Assembly (NCBI GenBank): GCA_045636145.1
Contig: JAZTWV010000015.1
Span: 5,883 to 69,882, forward strand
Length of the DNA stretch: 64,000 bases
Source of the DNA: Flemingiibacterium sp045636145
GTDB lineage: Bacteria; Bacillota; Clostridia; Oscillospirales; CAG-272
Direction of reading: 5' to 3'
The notes beneath the pieces are model-generated. The model had not been told where the DNA came from, ran no database searches, and worked only from the letters and a program-made list of their open reading frames with translations. The position numbers and the translations under genes are program-made. Position 1 is the stretch's first letter, and every line of letters begins with the position of its first letter. Shown here piece by piece: positions 43,000 to 51,092 of this stretch.

Positions 43000-44652
43000 T
43001 CACATATTTACTTCGGAAAGCTGTGCGGCATCCGCAAGAAGGGCTTTGTCAATACTTCTTTGGAAGCATTCCTCACCCAAAGACTCATACATTCCGCCGC
43101 GGCGCATAACCGCATCTACTCTTTCATTCATACCGCAGAGTACAACACGTCTGCCCTGATTTTTCTGCTCTATGCACCATTCCTCAAGGCTCTCAACCGA
43201 TGATATGTCAATGTCGGGAACGGAGCGGAGTGAAACTATTATCTCACGTTCACCGCACTCGCTTAGCTTGTTTAAAAGTTTGCCAACATTTGCAAAGAAA
43301 AGCTCGCCTGTAACATAGACAACAACACTGTCATCATGTCCGCCGCCAAGCTCTCCGCGAGGCGCAAGTCTTGATGCATCAACCTTTGCAGAAGTCACAT
43401 CAAGATGTGCGGCGTTCTTTACAAAAACCATGACCGAGAACACGATACCGATAACAATGGCAATAGTCAGGTCAAATACCACAGTAGCTATCATGGTTAT
43501 GAGGAACTGCATGATGGCACCTATGAATTTCTTTCCGAACATATGCTTTATTGCGTGCCATTCATTCATGCGCCATGCCGTTACCATGAGGACTCCGGCA
43601 AGAGCAGGCATGGGGATAAGTGCCATGATGTCACCAAGAAGGAACATTGCCGCCACAAGCCACAGAGCGTGGAAGATACCTGTAAGTCTTGTCTGTGCGC
43701 CGGATTTGATAGCAACGCTTGTACGGGCAATTGCCGCAGTTGCAGGCACACCGCCGAAGAACGGGATAATGATGTTGCCTGCCGCCTGACCGAAAAGCTC
43801 AATGTTCGCGTCAAACGGCTCGTTCTTCATTCTGGATGCGGATGCACCGCAGAGAAGGCTTTCTATCATACCGAGAGCCGCAACAGTAAATGCCGACGGA
43901 AGCAGCGTAGTAAGCATATTAAAATCAAGACCGTTAAATGAGAGTCTGTCCTCAAGAAGCAGCGATTTCGGTATTTCACCAACGACCGCAACACCCTCAA
44001 AGCGGAATATTACGTAAACAACGGTAGCCACGATTATACCCACAAGGGATGAGGGCATTTTTGCATTCCACTTTTTCGGCCACACTATCATCACAGCCAC
44101 AACGATCAGACCGAGTACGAGAGTCCACAGATGTGGCTTAAATCCAAGTCTGCCGTAAGAGATAAGCTTTTCAACAGAAGAGCTTCCCTCGGACGCTGTA
44201 CCGAAGAAATTGTCAACCTGCCCCAGCGCGATTATCACCGCAATACCGGATGTGAAGCCGGTAATTACGGGACGCGGTATAAGCGACACAAGCTTGCCAA
44301 GGCGGAAAATACCGCAAAGAAGAAGTATTATTCCGGCGATTATGCAGACAAGGAAAACGCCGTTAAGTCCGATTGCCTCGTTTGAAGCGATAGTAATAAG
44401 CACCGCACTCATTGCGCCTGTAGGACCTGATATTTGGAAGGATGCTCCCGACAGCGCACTTATTACGATACCTGCAATTATAGCGGTAATGAGACCTGCC
44501 GCCGCATTTGCGCCGCTGGCAACACCGAAAGCAAGTGCCAGAGGAAGCGCTACTGCCGCAACAGTAAGTCCTGCCAAAAGGTCCTTAATAAGCTTTGACC
44601 CGCTGTACCCCGAAAATTCCCTCCGGAGCATTTTAAAGTAGTTTTTCAACAT
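43000..44652 (-). CDS. SulP family anion transporter with STAS domain
   Basis: 550 aa from the ATG at 44652 (AGAAGGA upstream). Ten or more membrane segments: GLTVAAVALPLALAFGVASG, FQISGPTGAMSAVL, and EPFDAN-type loop before GVPATAAIARTSVAIKSGAQTRL are SulP/SLC26 landmarks. The last 110 residues are a STAS domain (VVYVTGELFFANVGKLLNKL, IDISSVESLEEW). It probably carries sulfate, bicarbonate or dicarboxylate; the ion cannot be told. Not in the feo operon; it points toward it from ilvE. Confidence 0.93.
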   Translation of the reverse strand: MLKNYFKMLRREFSGYSGSKLIKDLLAGLTVAAVALPLALAFGVASGANAAAGLITAIIAGIVISALSGASFQISGPTGAMSAVLITIASNEAIGLNGVFLVCIIAGIILLLCGIFRLGKLVSLIPRPVITGFTSGIAVIIALGQVDNFFGTASEGSSSVEKLISYGRLGFKPHLWTLVLGLIVVAVMIVWPKKWNAKMPSSLVGIIVATVVYVIFRFEGVAVVGEIPKSLLLEDRLSFNGLDFNMLTTLLPSAFTVAALGMIESLLCGASASRMKNEPFDANIELFGQAAGNIIIPFFGGVPATAAIARTSVAIKSGAQTRLTGIFHALWLVAAMFLLGDIMALIPMPALAGVLMVTAWRMNEWHAIKHMFGKKFIGAIMQFLITMIATVVFDLTIAIVIGIVFSVMVFVKNAAHLDVTSAKVDASRLAPRGELGGGHDDSVVVYVTGELFFANVGKLLNKLSECGEREIIVSLRSVPDIDISSVESLEEWCIEQKNQGRRVVLCGMNERVDAVMRRGGMYESLGEECFQRSIDKALLADAAQLSEVNM

Positions 44653-44693
44653 TTGATGTTCCTTCTTAATGTATATGTACTTGTAAAACGGGA

Positions 44694-44730
44694 AAAACTG
44701 CCGCACAAGCCTGTGTGCGGCAGTTTAAAA
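44694..44730 (-). terminator. Terminator after ilvE
   Basis: 13-bp perfect stem AAACTGCCGCACA (44695-44707)/TGTGCGGCAGTTT (44714-44726); on the minus strand it ends in TTTTT. Confidence 0.88.
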
Positions 44731-44732
44731 TA

Positions 44733-45803
44733 TCAGTTTACCTTAACTGTCCAGCCGAGAGTGTCGGGCTGCTTGCCCCACTGAATACCTGTGAGGTTAT
44801 CGTAAAGCTTCTGTGCCACTTCACCGATCTTGCCGCCGCCTATTATCATCTTTTCACCGTTGTTGTTAAGCTCACCGATGGGGCTGATAACAGCAGCAGT
44901 ACCTGTACCGAATGCTTCGTTAAGCTTGCCTGCCTTGTAAGCGTCAACCACCTCGTCAATGGAAAGACGGCGCTCGCTTACCTTGTAGCCCCAGCTACGG
45001 AGAAGCTCAATGCAGGACATACGGGTAACGCCGGGAAGAATAGAGCCGGCTTCGGTGGTGGGAGTAACAACCTCTCCGTCAATAACGAAGAATACGTTCA
45101 TTGCACCAACCTCATCTATGTATTTGTGCTCAATACCGTCAAGCCAGAGCACCTGTGCATAGCCCAGCTTTTCAGCCTTTGCCTGACCGATAAGAGATGC
45201 CGCATAGTTACCGCCGCACTTTGTAAAGCCTGTGCCGCCCTTTACTGCGCGTACATACTCATTCTCAACGAATATCTTAACAGGATTGATGCCTGCCGCA
45301 TAGTAAGAGCCTACAGGAGACAGAATTATTGCAAACAGGTATGTTTTAGATACATGAACGCCGAGATGAACGTCGGTCGCAATAATAAAGGGACGAATGT
45401 AGAGTGATGTGCCGTCCTTTACAGGTACCCAATCGCTGTCGATATCAACAAGAGTCTTAAGAGCATAAATGCAGTCCTCAACGTTTACAGCAGGTATGCA
45501 CATACGCTCGTTTGTGCGGTTCATGCGCTCAAAGTTCTTGTCGGGACGGAAAAGCTGAATTGAGCCGTCGGGGGTACGGTAAGCCTTAAGACCCTCGAAG
45601 ATTTCCTGCGCATAGTGGAACACCATTGTTGCAGGGTCAAGGGAAAAGTTTGCGTAAGGAACGATGCGTGCATCATGCCATCCCTTTCCCTCTGTGTAAT
45701 TCATTAAAAACATATGGTCGGAATAGAAATTTCCGAATCCGAGATTGTCCCAATCAGGCTTTGCCTTGGGAGCAGTGGTCTTTTCAATTCTGATACCTAT
45801 CAT
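44733..45803 (-). CDS. ilvE: Branched-chain amino acid aminotransferase
   Basis: 356 aa from the ATG at 45803 (GGAGG upstream). Fold-type IV signatures: FHYAQEIFEGLKAYR, the pyridoxal-phosphate Lys in GGTGFTKCGGNYAASL, and ALWLDG-type loop QVLWLDGIEHKYIDEVGAMNVFF, EAFGTGTAAVISPIGEL. The size matches the longer bacterial/eukaryal BCAT group. Last step in Leu, Ile and Val synthesis. Single gene with its own promoter; no T-box leader is visible. Confidence 0.97.
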   Translation of the reverse strand: MIGIRIEKTTAPKAKPDWDNLGFGNFYSDHMFLMNYTEGKGWHDARIVPYANFSLDPATMVFHYAQEIFEGLKAYRTPDGSIQLFRPDKNFERMNRTNERMCIPAVNVEDCIYALKTLVDIDSDWVPVKDGTSLYIRPFIIATDVHLGVHVSKTYLFAIILSPVGSYYAAGINPVKIFVENEYVRAVKGGTGFTKCGGNYAASLIGQAKAEKLGYAQVLWLDGIEHKYIDEVGAMNVFFVIDGEVVTPTTEAGSILPGVTRMSCIELLRSWGYKVSERRLSIDEVVDAYKAGKLNEAFGTGTAAVISPIGELNNNGEKMIIGGGKIGEVAQKLYDNLTGIQWGKQPDTLGWTVKVN

Positions 45804-45836
45804 GGTTCTTTCCTCCAAAATAATTGTACTATGAAT

Positions 45837-45865
45837 ATTATACAACAGATGAAATCGGATTTCAA
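45837..45865 (-). promoter_or_regulatory. ilvE promoter
   Basis: On the minus strand TTGAAA (45865-45860), 17-bp spacer, TATAAT (45842-45837), about 30 bp upstream of the ATG. Confidence 0.85.
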
Positions 45866-46000
45866 TATACTAAAGCAATAATTTTTAAATTTTTTTCCGC
45901 TTCTAATGATAATTCTTTACAAAAATGCGCATAAATGACCGCGTCACGTCAAAAATAGGTGTGTACAAAACTTTTTCATTCTTTTACCAAGGAGGAAAAC

Positions 46001-47287
46001 ATGAAAGAATACACAAACAGCACAAAACTCGCCCGTGGAGTATCTATCGTACTCGGTGCTATGCTGATTATCGGCACAGCTCTTCCGGTGCGTGCCGAGG
46101 ATAAGCTCTCCCCCGCTCTTGACATTATCTCAAAGGAATATACTGTAGCCACAAACGGCATTGTTGGCACAGACATTTACTTTTCCGCAGAAGAACTATC
46201 CTTGGCACTTGGAGTAGAGTCGGTAGGAAAAATAACTATTGTAAGTCTCCCCGAACCTACAATGGGACGCCTTAGTCTCGGTTCAAGATACGTGGAGGTT
46301 GGACAAACTATTTCCGAGCGAAATCTTGACGCACTAAAATTTGTTCCCTTTGGCAGCGACGAGTTTGCCGCCACATTTAAATTCTGCCGCGGAGGTGACA
46401 TTTCCGGCACCACATACACCTGCACTGTATATACAACCAAAAATGTAAACATTTCGCCTGTGATAAATACTGCCGACAGTATAACTGCATCAACCGAGGC
46501 AGATGTATACGCCGGCATCGTTCATCTCGGAACGATTTTTGCCGATGATCCGGAGGGGGACCCTGTAAAATTTGAAATACTCTCTCACCCGCAAAACGGA
46601 ACGCTTAAGCTTACCGATGCGGCACGGGGATATTATGAGTATACCGCAAACGAAGGTTATACCGGTAAGGACAGCTTCACCGTATGCGCCACAGACAAGT
46701 ACGGCAACCGCTCACAGCCTGCAAAAATCACGCTTCGTGCCGACATACCGAATGATACCGAAATATTCTCAGACATGGGCGGACACTGGGCAAATTCCGC
46801 CGTTATTTCCTGCGTGCGTGCAGGTGTAATTGATACTCCCTCTTCAAACGGAGCGTTCCTGCCGGATGAAAATCTCAGCCGCGCGGAGTTTTTGAACTTC
46901 GCCATGAGTGCGGCAGGATACAGAGGCTTTTCCGTAAACACGACAGGCTTTGCAGATGATGCGGATATCCCCACCGAGTATAAGGGGTCTGTAGCCGCCG
47001 CCGAAGCTCTTGGAATAATTGACGGTGCGGACGGATATTTCTACCCCAACAATCAGATAACACGTCTTGAAGCGGCAGTTATAATATCCAGAATCACCGG
47101 TATAGGTTCGGCTGATTCTGTAGCGGTATTTGCCGATTCCGACACGATTCCCGTTTGGGCACAGAGCGCCATGCACGGACTGTATGAGGTAGGAATCCTG
47201 CGTGGCACAGGAGACGGAAGCATTGATGCCTATGCTCCCGTGACACGCGGCGCGGCAGCGCAGATGTTATCGAAGATTATTGGGTAA
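46001..47287 (+). CDS. Secreted Ig-like/SLH domain surface protein
   Basis: 428 aa from the ATG at 46001 (AAGGAGG upstream). Signal peptide GVSIVLGAMLIIGTALPVRA (about residues 13-32). A beta-rich region leads to a cadherin/Ig-like repeat (about 170-250) with FEILSHPQNGTLKLT and YTANEGYTGKDSFTVCATD, as in bacterial tandem surface repeats. The last 170 residues are three SLH domains (GGHWANSAVISCVRAGVI, FYPNNQITRLEAAVIISRI, IPVWAQSAMHGLYEVGIL). A wall-anchored protein of unknown ligand. Single gene. Confidence 0.9.
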   Translation: MKEYTNSTKLARGVSIVLGAMLIIGTALPVRAEDKLSPALDIISKEYTVATNGIVGTDIYFSAEELSLALGVESVGKITIVSLPEPTMGRLSLGSRYVEVGQTISERNLDALKFVPFGSDEFAATFKFCRGGDISGTTYTCTVYTTKNVNISPVINTADSITASTEADVYAGIVHLGTIFADDPEGDPVKFEILSHPQNGTLKLTDAARGYYEYTANEGYTGKDSFTVCATDKYGNRSQPAKITLRADIPNDTEIFSDMGGHWANSAVISCVRAGVIDTPSSNGAFLPDENLSRAEFLNFAMSAAGYRGFSVNTTGFADDADIPTEYKGSVAAAEALGIIDGADGYFYPNNQITRLEAAVIISRITGIGSADSVAVFADSDTIPVWAQSAMHGLYEVGILRGTGDGSIDAYAPVTRGAAAQMLSKIIG

Positions 47288-47295
47288 GCAGAGAA

Positions 47296-47320
47296 AAGGG
47301 ACTGCCAAAAGCAGTCCCTT
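47296..47320. terminator. Terminator between the SLH gene and folT
   Basis: 10-bp stem AAGGGACTGC (47296-47305)/GCAGTCCCTT (47311-47320) between convergent genes, with a T-rich tail on the plus side and an A-rich flank on the other. Confidence 0.75.
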
Positions 47321-47325
47321 CCATT

Positions 47326-48462
47326 TTATTTAATCTTAACCGCAAGACTTTGAGAGATAATCTGCTCCTCGCCGTCGATCATCACTACCGCCTGAGCAAT
47401 TGCATGGTATTCGCCCTTGTAAAGCGCATCAAGCTCATCCTCTGTCCATGTGTATGTGCCCGTGACACTTACTGAGCCACCGGCATCAATCGATGTAAGA
47501 TCGCTCTTTGAGGTAAGCTCCACTGTGGGTTCTGCATATGCCTCACTGTTATTAAGCGGAATCAGCTTAATAAGAACTATCGGTGTTCCATCCTGCGCCG
47601 CCATGTCGGTCTTGCCGTTATTTTTCAGCGTCGCCGTCAGCGTAATTGGAGAATCGGCAGATATATCGTTGGCATCGTATCTGCCGCGGTCAGATTTTAC
47701 GGTCAGCTTCAAGTCACCGCTTGTTATGGACTCTGTCTGCGGCTGGGTGGGCAGAAACATAAAGTAGTACCCTGCCACAATTGCCACAGCTATAACAAAC
47801 AGTATGGAAAGCAGTACAATATGCTTCTTAGCAATAATAGTATCACCCGCCTGCTCTCTCGGCACAAGCCTAAGATTCACAAGCACAGGCACAAGTGCGC
47901 CGAGGAAGATTACGAGAAGAAGTGCTTCCGCCGGGAACAGTGCGAGATTCTTGACAACGCGCGGCACAGTAACAAACGCGTATGATTTTCCGTTATTGAG
48001 CCATGCGTAGTACCATATCATTATTGAGGGATTGAGAATAAAGTTGCACACCGCCACAACCGTGAAGCGAGAGAGGATTATGCGCGTCGCAGACAATTTT
48101 GCACGCCACAAAAACAGTGCAAAAGCAAATGAACCTGCTATTTCAACAAAAATGAACGGAAAGAAATAAGGTCCTGACGGGAACAGAATACATCCAAGGG
48201 TATCACTGATAGCCGCCGCTATAACTGCCACCACCGGACCGAACACCGATGCACCGAGTGCATTAACGAAAAAGCCTATGGTAATGTTAAGTTCAGGTCC
48301 AACGGGTATCCATATGGATTTAAGTGCCACGCGCATGGCGATAAGTATCGCCGTTACGCAAAGGATACGCACATCAAAAAGCTGTGAGGCGGCATCCTTC
48401 CAATAAGCAGCCGAAAACGGAGTTTTGTAAATCGGCTCATTTCTGAGATCTCTTAGTTTCAT
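47326..48462 (-). CDS. folT: Folate ECF transporter S component (FolT-like) with extracellular C-terminal domain
   Basis: 378 aa from the ATG at 48462 (AGGAGG upstream). Residues about 25-215 are an ECF S component with about six membrane segments (VRILCVTAILIAMRVALK, IGFFVNALGASVFGPVVAVIAAAISD, LGCILFPSGPYFFPFIFVEIAG). The THF riboswitch upstream supports folate as substrate. Odd: a further membrane helix (about 235-260) and a C-terminal beta domain of about 120 residues (LKLTVKSDRGRYDANDISAD...), which should lie outside the cell; known FolT proteins are only about 180 residues. The energising EcfAT subunits are not in the window. Confidence 0.85.
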   Translation of the reverse strand: MKLRDLRNEPIYKTPFSAAYWKDAASQLFDVRILCVTAILIAMRVALKSIWIPVGPELNITIGFFVNALGASVFGPVVAVIAAAISDTLGCILFPSGPYFFPFIFVEIAGSFAFALFLWRAKLSATRIILSRFTVVAVCNFILNPSIMIWYYAWLNNGKSYAFVTVPRVVKNLALFPAEALLLVIFLGALVPVLVNLRLVPREQAGDTIIAKKHIVLLSILFVIAVAIVAGYYFMFLPTQPQTESITSGDLKLTVKSDRGRYDANDISADSPITLTATLKNNGKTDMAAQDGTPIVLIKLIPLNNSEAYAEPTVELTSKSDLTSIDAGGSVSVTGTYTWTEDELDALYKGEYHAIAQAVVMIDGEEQIISQSLAVKIK

Positions 48463-48508
48463 AAAAATAAAATACCTCCTATTGACAGTCATTCCGTACT
48501 TGCCACAT

Positions 48509-48515
48509 ATAGGAG
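48509..48515 (-). promoter_or_regulatory. Anti-Shine-Dalgarno element of the folT leader
   Basis: CTCCTAT (minus, 48515-48509) is complementary to ATAGGAG (48482-48476), the ribosome site of folT. It overlaps the self-complementary GGAGATATCTCC (48523-48512), which would compete for it, giving a simple on/off switch downstream of the riboswitch. Confidence 0.55.
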
Positions 48516-48530
48516 ATATCTCCGTTATGT

Positions 48531-48628
48531 AACAGCGGGATGCGAATCTGATACCGCAGGCAAAACCTTTCGTTCCCAAGACAACTCCCCGTTCATGGGA
48601 CACTTTACGCATCAGAATCTACTCTGTG
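48531..48628 (-). ncRNA. Tetrahydrofolate (THF, folT motif) riboswitch
   Basis: Minus-strand features of the motif: an opening AGAGTAG, then GATGCGTAAAGTG, a hairpin with GAACGGGGAGTTG and GAACGAAAGG, and the closing GCGGTATCAGATTCGCATCCCGCT. The order and the conserved GAACGGG..AACGAAAGG core match the folT/THF riboswitch class. It lies 70 bp before folT, whose product imports folate; ligand binding should lower expression through the ribosome site. Confidence 0.85.
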
Positions 48629-48853
48629 TTTTATGCAAACTTGTTGCTGTAATAATGATATCACACTTTCGCAAAAAAATCAAGGATAAATAACAACTAT
48701 ATAGCAAATTCTCCATAAATATTTTTGTGCATTTTCATGAGCACCGGCGCATAATGAAAGGCATATAGTATTGAAAAATGCTCACACTTTTATATGCAGC
48801 CGCCAAGCACAGCGTATACCTAAAAAAAGTAAAAAATATTTTTATAAAACCTA

Positions 48854-48882
48854 TTGACAAACAACTTCGGTTGTGATATAAT
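48854..48882 (+). promoter_or_regulatory. Promoter of the tRNA-Met/tRNA-Glu transcript
   Basis: TTGACA (48854-48859), 17-bp spacer, TATAAT (48877-48882). The spacer itself holds ACAAC-TTCG-GTTGT. The AT-rich 48629-48853 upstream shows nothing else. Confidence 0.88.
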
Positions 48883-48923
48883 ATTCAGGCACGGTGATTG
48901 CAGACAGCAATTGTGTGTTATAT

Positions 48924-49000
48924 GGCGGAGTAGCTCAGCTGGCTAGAGCAACCGGTTCATACCCGGTAGGTCATGGGTTCAAGTCCAATCTCCGCTACCA
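48924..49000 (+). tRNA. tRNA-Met (CAT)
   Basis: Cloverleaf with acceptor GGCGGAG/CTCCGCT (first pair G-U), D arm AGCTCAGCTGGCTAGAGC, anticodon loop TTCATAC (CAT), T loop GGTTCAAGT, encoded CCA. Elongator Met is most likely; a tRNA-Ile2 modified to read AUA is possible. Confidence 0.93.
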
Positions 49001-49027
49001 TTTTTCTCGGTCAATAGGTCGGGATAT

Positions 49028-49102
49028 GGCCCGTTGGTCAAGCGGTTAAGACACGGCCCTTTCACGGCTGTAACATGGGTTCGATTCCCGTACGGGTCAC
49101 CA
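49028..49102 (+). tRNA. tRNA-Glu (TTC)
   Basis: Cloverleaf GGCCCGT/ACGGGTC, D arm GGTCAAGCGGTTAAGAC, anticodon loop CTTTCAC (TTC), T loop GGTTCGATT, encoded CCA. Its 3' end and terminator are duplicated 161 bp downstream. Confidence 0.95.
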
Positions 49103-49301
49103 AAACAAAACACCATCCCTCGTGGATGGTTTTTTGTTTTGTGCTACTCTGCGCGCGGAAGTGAACCCCGTAAATTGCCGGCGCAGTGTAGTTCACCCGA
49201 TACGAAATGCAATTTACCGTGCAAGCCTCGCTTGCGCGTGGCGATATCCCGTACGGGTCACCAAAACAAAACACCATCCCTCGTGGATGTTTTTTTGTTT
49301 T
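49086..49301 (+). repeat. 55-bp direct repeat of the tRNA-Glu 3' end plus terminator
   Basis: 49086-49140 and 49247-49301 differ at one base (G49129/T49290). Each has the last 17 bases of tRNA-Glu, the CCA and the terminator hairpin. The 106 bp between them is GC-rich and shows no gene. The second copy also reads as a terminator for trxB on the minus strand. Confidence 0.9.
49112..49140 (+). terminator. Terminator of the tRNA-Glu transcript
   Basis: ACCATCC (49112-49118)/GGATGGT (49124-49130) followed by TTTTTGTTTT. Confidence 0.85.
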
Positions 49302-49305
49302 CCTC

Positions 49306-50226
49306 TTACACACCGGCAAGATATTCCTCCGCAAAGTGCACCGCGGTAGCACCGTCCGCGACAGCCGTAACAATCTGCCTGAGTGCCTTTGTGCGAATAT
49401 CTCCTATGGCATACACGCCATCAATATTCGTGCGCGTCGTTTCGTCCGCTATAATGTAGCCTGCGTCATCTAACGCCACCTCGCCGCGGTACAGCTCGGA
49501 TGCAGGCTTGCGGCCTATGCTGACAAAAACGCCGTCAACCTCCAATTGGGTCTCTTCCCCGCTTTTCAGATTCTTTATTTTAACTGCGCGAAGCCTTTCT
49601 TCAGCGTCAAAACCAATAACTGTGCTGTCCCAGATGAATTTCACATTTTCAGCCCTCATAAGCGGCTCATGATAAATCTTAGTAGCACGAAGTGTGTCCC
49701 TGCGATGGATAACGTAAACAGCTTTGGCAAGATTCGAAAGATAAAGCGCATCCGATGCCGCGCTGTTTCCGCCGCCAACCACCGCTACCACCTTATCCTT
49801 ATAAAATCTGCCGTCGCAGTGGGCGCAGTAGTGCACGCCGCGGCCTGTCAATCTATCCTCGCCCTCTACCGAAAGCCTGCGCGGATCAGCTCCGCCGCCG
49901 ATCATTACGGTGCGTGCGTGTATATCTCCGTCGGCGGTGATAAGCCGCTTTATTTTGCCCGAAAGCTCCGCGCCTATAATTTCGGCATACTGCGTTTTTG
50001 CACCGAATCGCTCTGCCCCTGCCTGCATCTTCATTCCGAGTGTAAAACCGTCTACACCTTCATCAAATCCCGGGTAGTTGTCGATAACACCCGTAATCGT
50101 CATTTGCCCTCCGGCTGCCATTTTTTCCACAACAAGCGTATCAAGACCTGCACGCGCCGCATAAAGTGCCGCCGTATACCCTGCCGGTCCTCCGCCTATT
50201 ATTACTGTATCATATATATGTGTCAT
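49306..50226 (-). CDS. trxB: Thioredoxin reductase
   Basis: 306 aa, usual length. FAD loop IIGGGPAGYTAALYAAR (9-25), redox motif CAHC (Cys134, Cys137; most relatives have CATC), NADPH loop VVGGGNSAASDALYL with HRRDTLRA, and the closing GVYAIGDIRTKALRQIVTA. It keeps thioredoxin reduced at the cost of NADPH. RBS GGGAG. Its promoter carries the same palindrome as trxA, 1.2 kb away across the Crp/Fnr gene. Confidence 0.95.
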   Translation of the reverse strand: MTHIYDTVIIGGGPAGYTAALYAARAGLDTLVVEKMAAGGQMTITGVIDNYPGFDEGVDGFTLGMKMQAGAERFGAKTQYAEIIGAELSGKIKRLITADGDIHARTVMIGGGADPRRLSVEGEDRLTGRGVHYCAHCDGRFYKDKVVAVVGGGNSAASDALYLSNLAKAVYVIHRRDTLRATKIYHEPLMRAENVKFIWDSTVIGFDAEERLRAVKIKNLKSGEETQLEVDGVFVSIGRKPASELYRGEVALDDAGYIIADETTRTNIDGVYAIGDIRTKALRQIVTAVADGATAVHFAEEYLAGV

Positions 50227-50261
50227 GGTAATTCTCCCTTAATTTTTTACTTTGCACTTAT

Positions 50262-50302
50262 ATTTTACATCATATTTTCCGTAATTTCCGTGACTGCGTC
50301 AC
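50262..50302 (-). promoter_or_regulatory. trxB promoter with Crp/Fnr-type activator site at about -41
   Basis: -10 box TAAAAT (50267-50262, minus strand) without a good -35 box. The palindrome GTGACTGCGTCAC (50290-50302) is centred at 50296, 29 bp before the first base of the -10 box, i.e. about 41 bp before the start, the class II activator position. Confidence 0.75.
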
Positions 50303-50349
50303 AAAAAGAGGCAAAATTCCACGCTTTGATTCAAAAAATCTCGGAATTA

Positions 50350-50378
50350 TTGACATATACGCACAGACATGGTAAAAT
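50350..50378 (+). promoter_or_regulatory. Promoter of the Crp/Fnr gene
   Basis: TTGACA (50350-50355), 17-bp spacer, TAAAAT (50373-50378); a strong constitutive-type promoter 34 bp before the start codon. Confidence 0.85.
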
Positions 50379-50411
50379 AAACTTATAATTTGACGTTATG
50401 AGGAGGATATG

Positions 50412-51092
50412 ATGAAAACAGACAACGAACAGCTTATAAATCTTTTTAAAAACACATTTCCCTTTTGGGAACAAATGAGTCCTGCTGACAAAGAAATATT
50501 TCTTCATTCATCCCACAGCTTTACCTTCGAAAAAGGCACAAACATACACGACGGAAACGAATGCACAGGCGTGATACTTGTGAGAAGTGGCACCCTCAGG
50601 ATATATCTTCTTTCCGACGAAGGCAAGGAGATCACCCTCTACCGACTGTTTCCGGGCGATATGTGTATACTGTCAGCATCATGCGTACTTAATACGATCA
50701 CATTTGACGTGTTCATTGACGCAGAGGAAAACAGCGAATGCGTGGTTGTGGGCGGCTGTGCCTTTGAAGATCTGACACGCCGTATACCGGAAGCTAAGAT
50801 ATTTGCCCTTGAAGCCGCGCTCAGCCGCTTTTCCGACGTTATGTGGGTAATGCAACAGATACTCTTTATGAGCCTTGATCGTCGTCTTGCTATCTTTTTG
50901 CTTGATGAAATTGCCAAAAACAGTGGCGATACCGTAAAACTGACTCACGAGCAGATCGCAAAATACATGGGATCTGCTCGTGAGGCTATATCGAGAATGC
51001 TTAAATATTTTGCCGCAGAGGGCATTATATCCTATTCACGGGGTGGAATCAACATTCTCGACAAGAAGAGGCTTCGCGAATTAACTCTCTAA
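50412..51092 (+). CDS. Crp/Fnr family transcriptional regulator, Cys-rich
   Basis: 226 aa from the second ATG of ATGATG (50412), 5 nt from GGAGG; the first ATG is only 2 nt away from it. An N-terminal cyclic-nucleotide-type beta barrel (about 35-115) and a C-terminal winged HTH (LTHEQIAKYMGSAREAISRM, about 176-195). Five Cys sit in the sensor part (51, 85, 91, 110, 116), including GDMCILSASCVL; they are not spaced as in E. coli FNR, so a dithiol switch is more likely than a 4Fe-4S cluster. It lies between trxB and trxA, whose promoters share its probable binding site. Its 3' end overlaps that of trxA by 12 bp. Confidence 0.9.
   Translation: MKTDNEQLINLFKNTFPFWEQMSPADKEIFLHSSHSFTFEKGTNIHDGNECTGVILVRSGTLRIYLLSDEGKEITLYRLFPGDMCILSASCVLNTITFDVFIDAEENSECVVVGGCAFEDLTRRIPEAKIFALEAALSRFSDVMWVMQQILFMSLDRRLAIFLLDEIAKNSGDTVKLTHEQIAKYMGSAREAISRMLKYFAAEGIISYSRGGINILDKKRLRELTL

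Noticed and set aside
45804..46000. T-box or other riboswitch before ilvE
   Set aside because: The predicted leader is only about 25-30 nt long, too short for a T-box; no specifier or antiterminator sequence.
48463..48612. N-terminal extension of the folT frame up to 48612
   Set aside because: This stretch is the THF riboswitch; the ATG at 48462 with AGGAGG is the start of the conserved protein.
49141..49246. Gene or small RNA between the tRNA-Glu repeats
   Set aside because: No promoter, no conserved fold recognised; the open frames there are short and cross the repeats.
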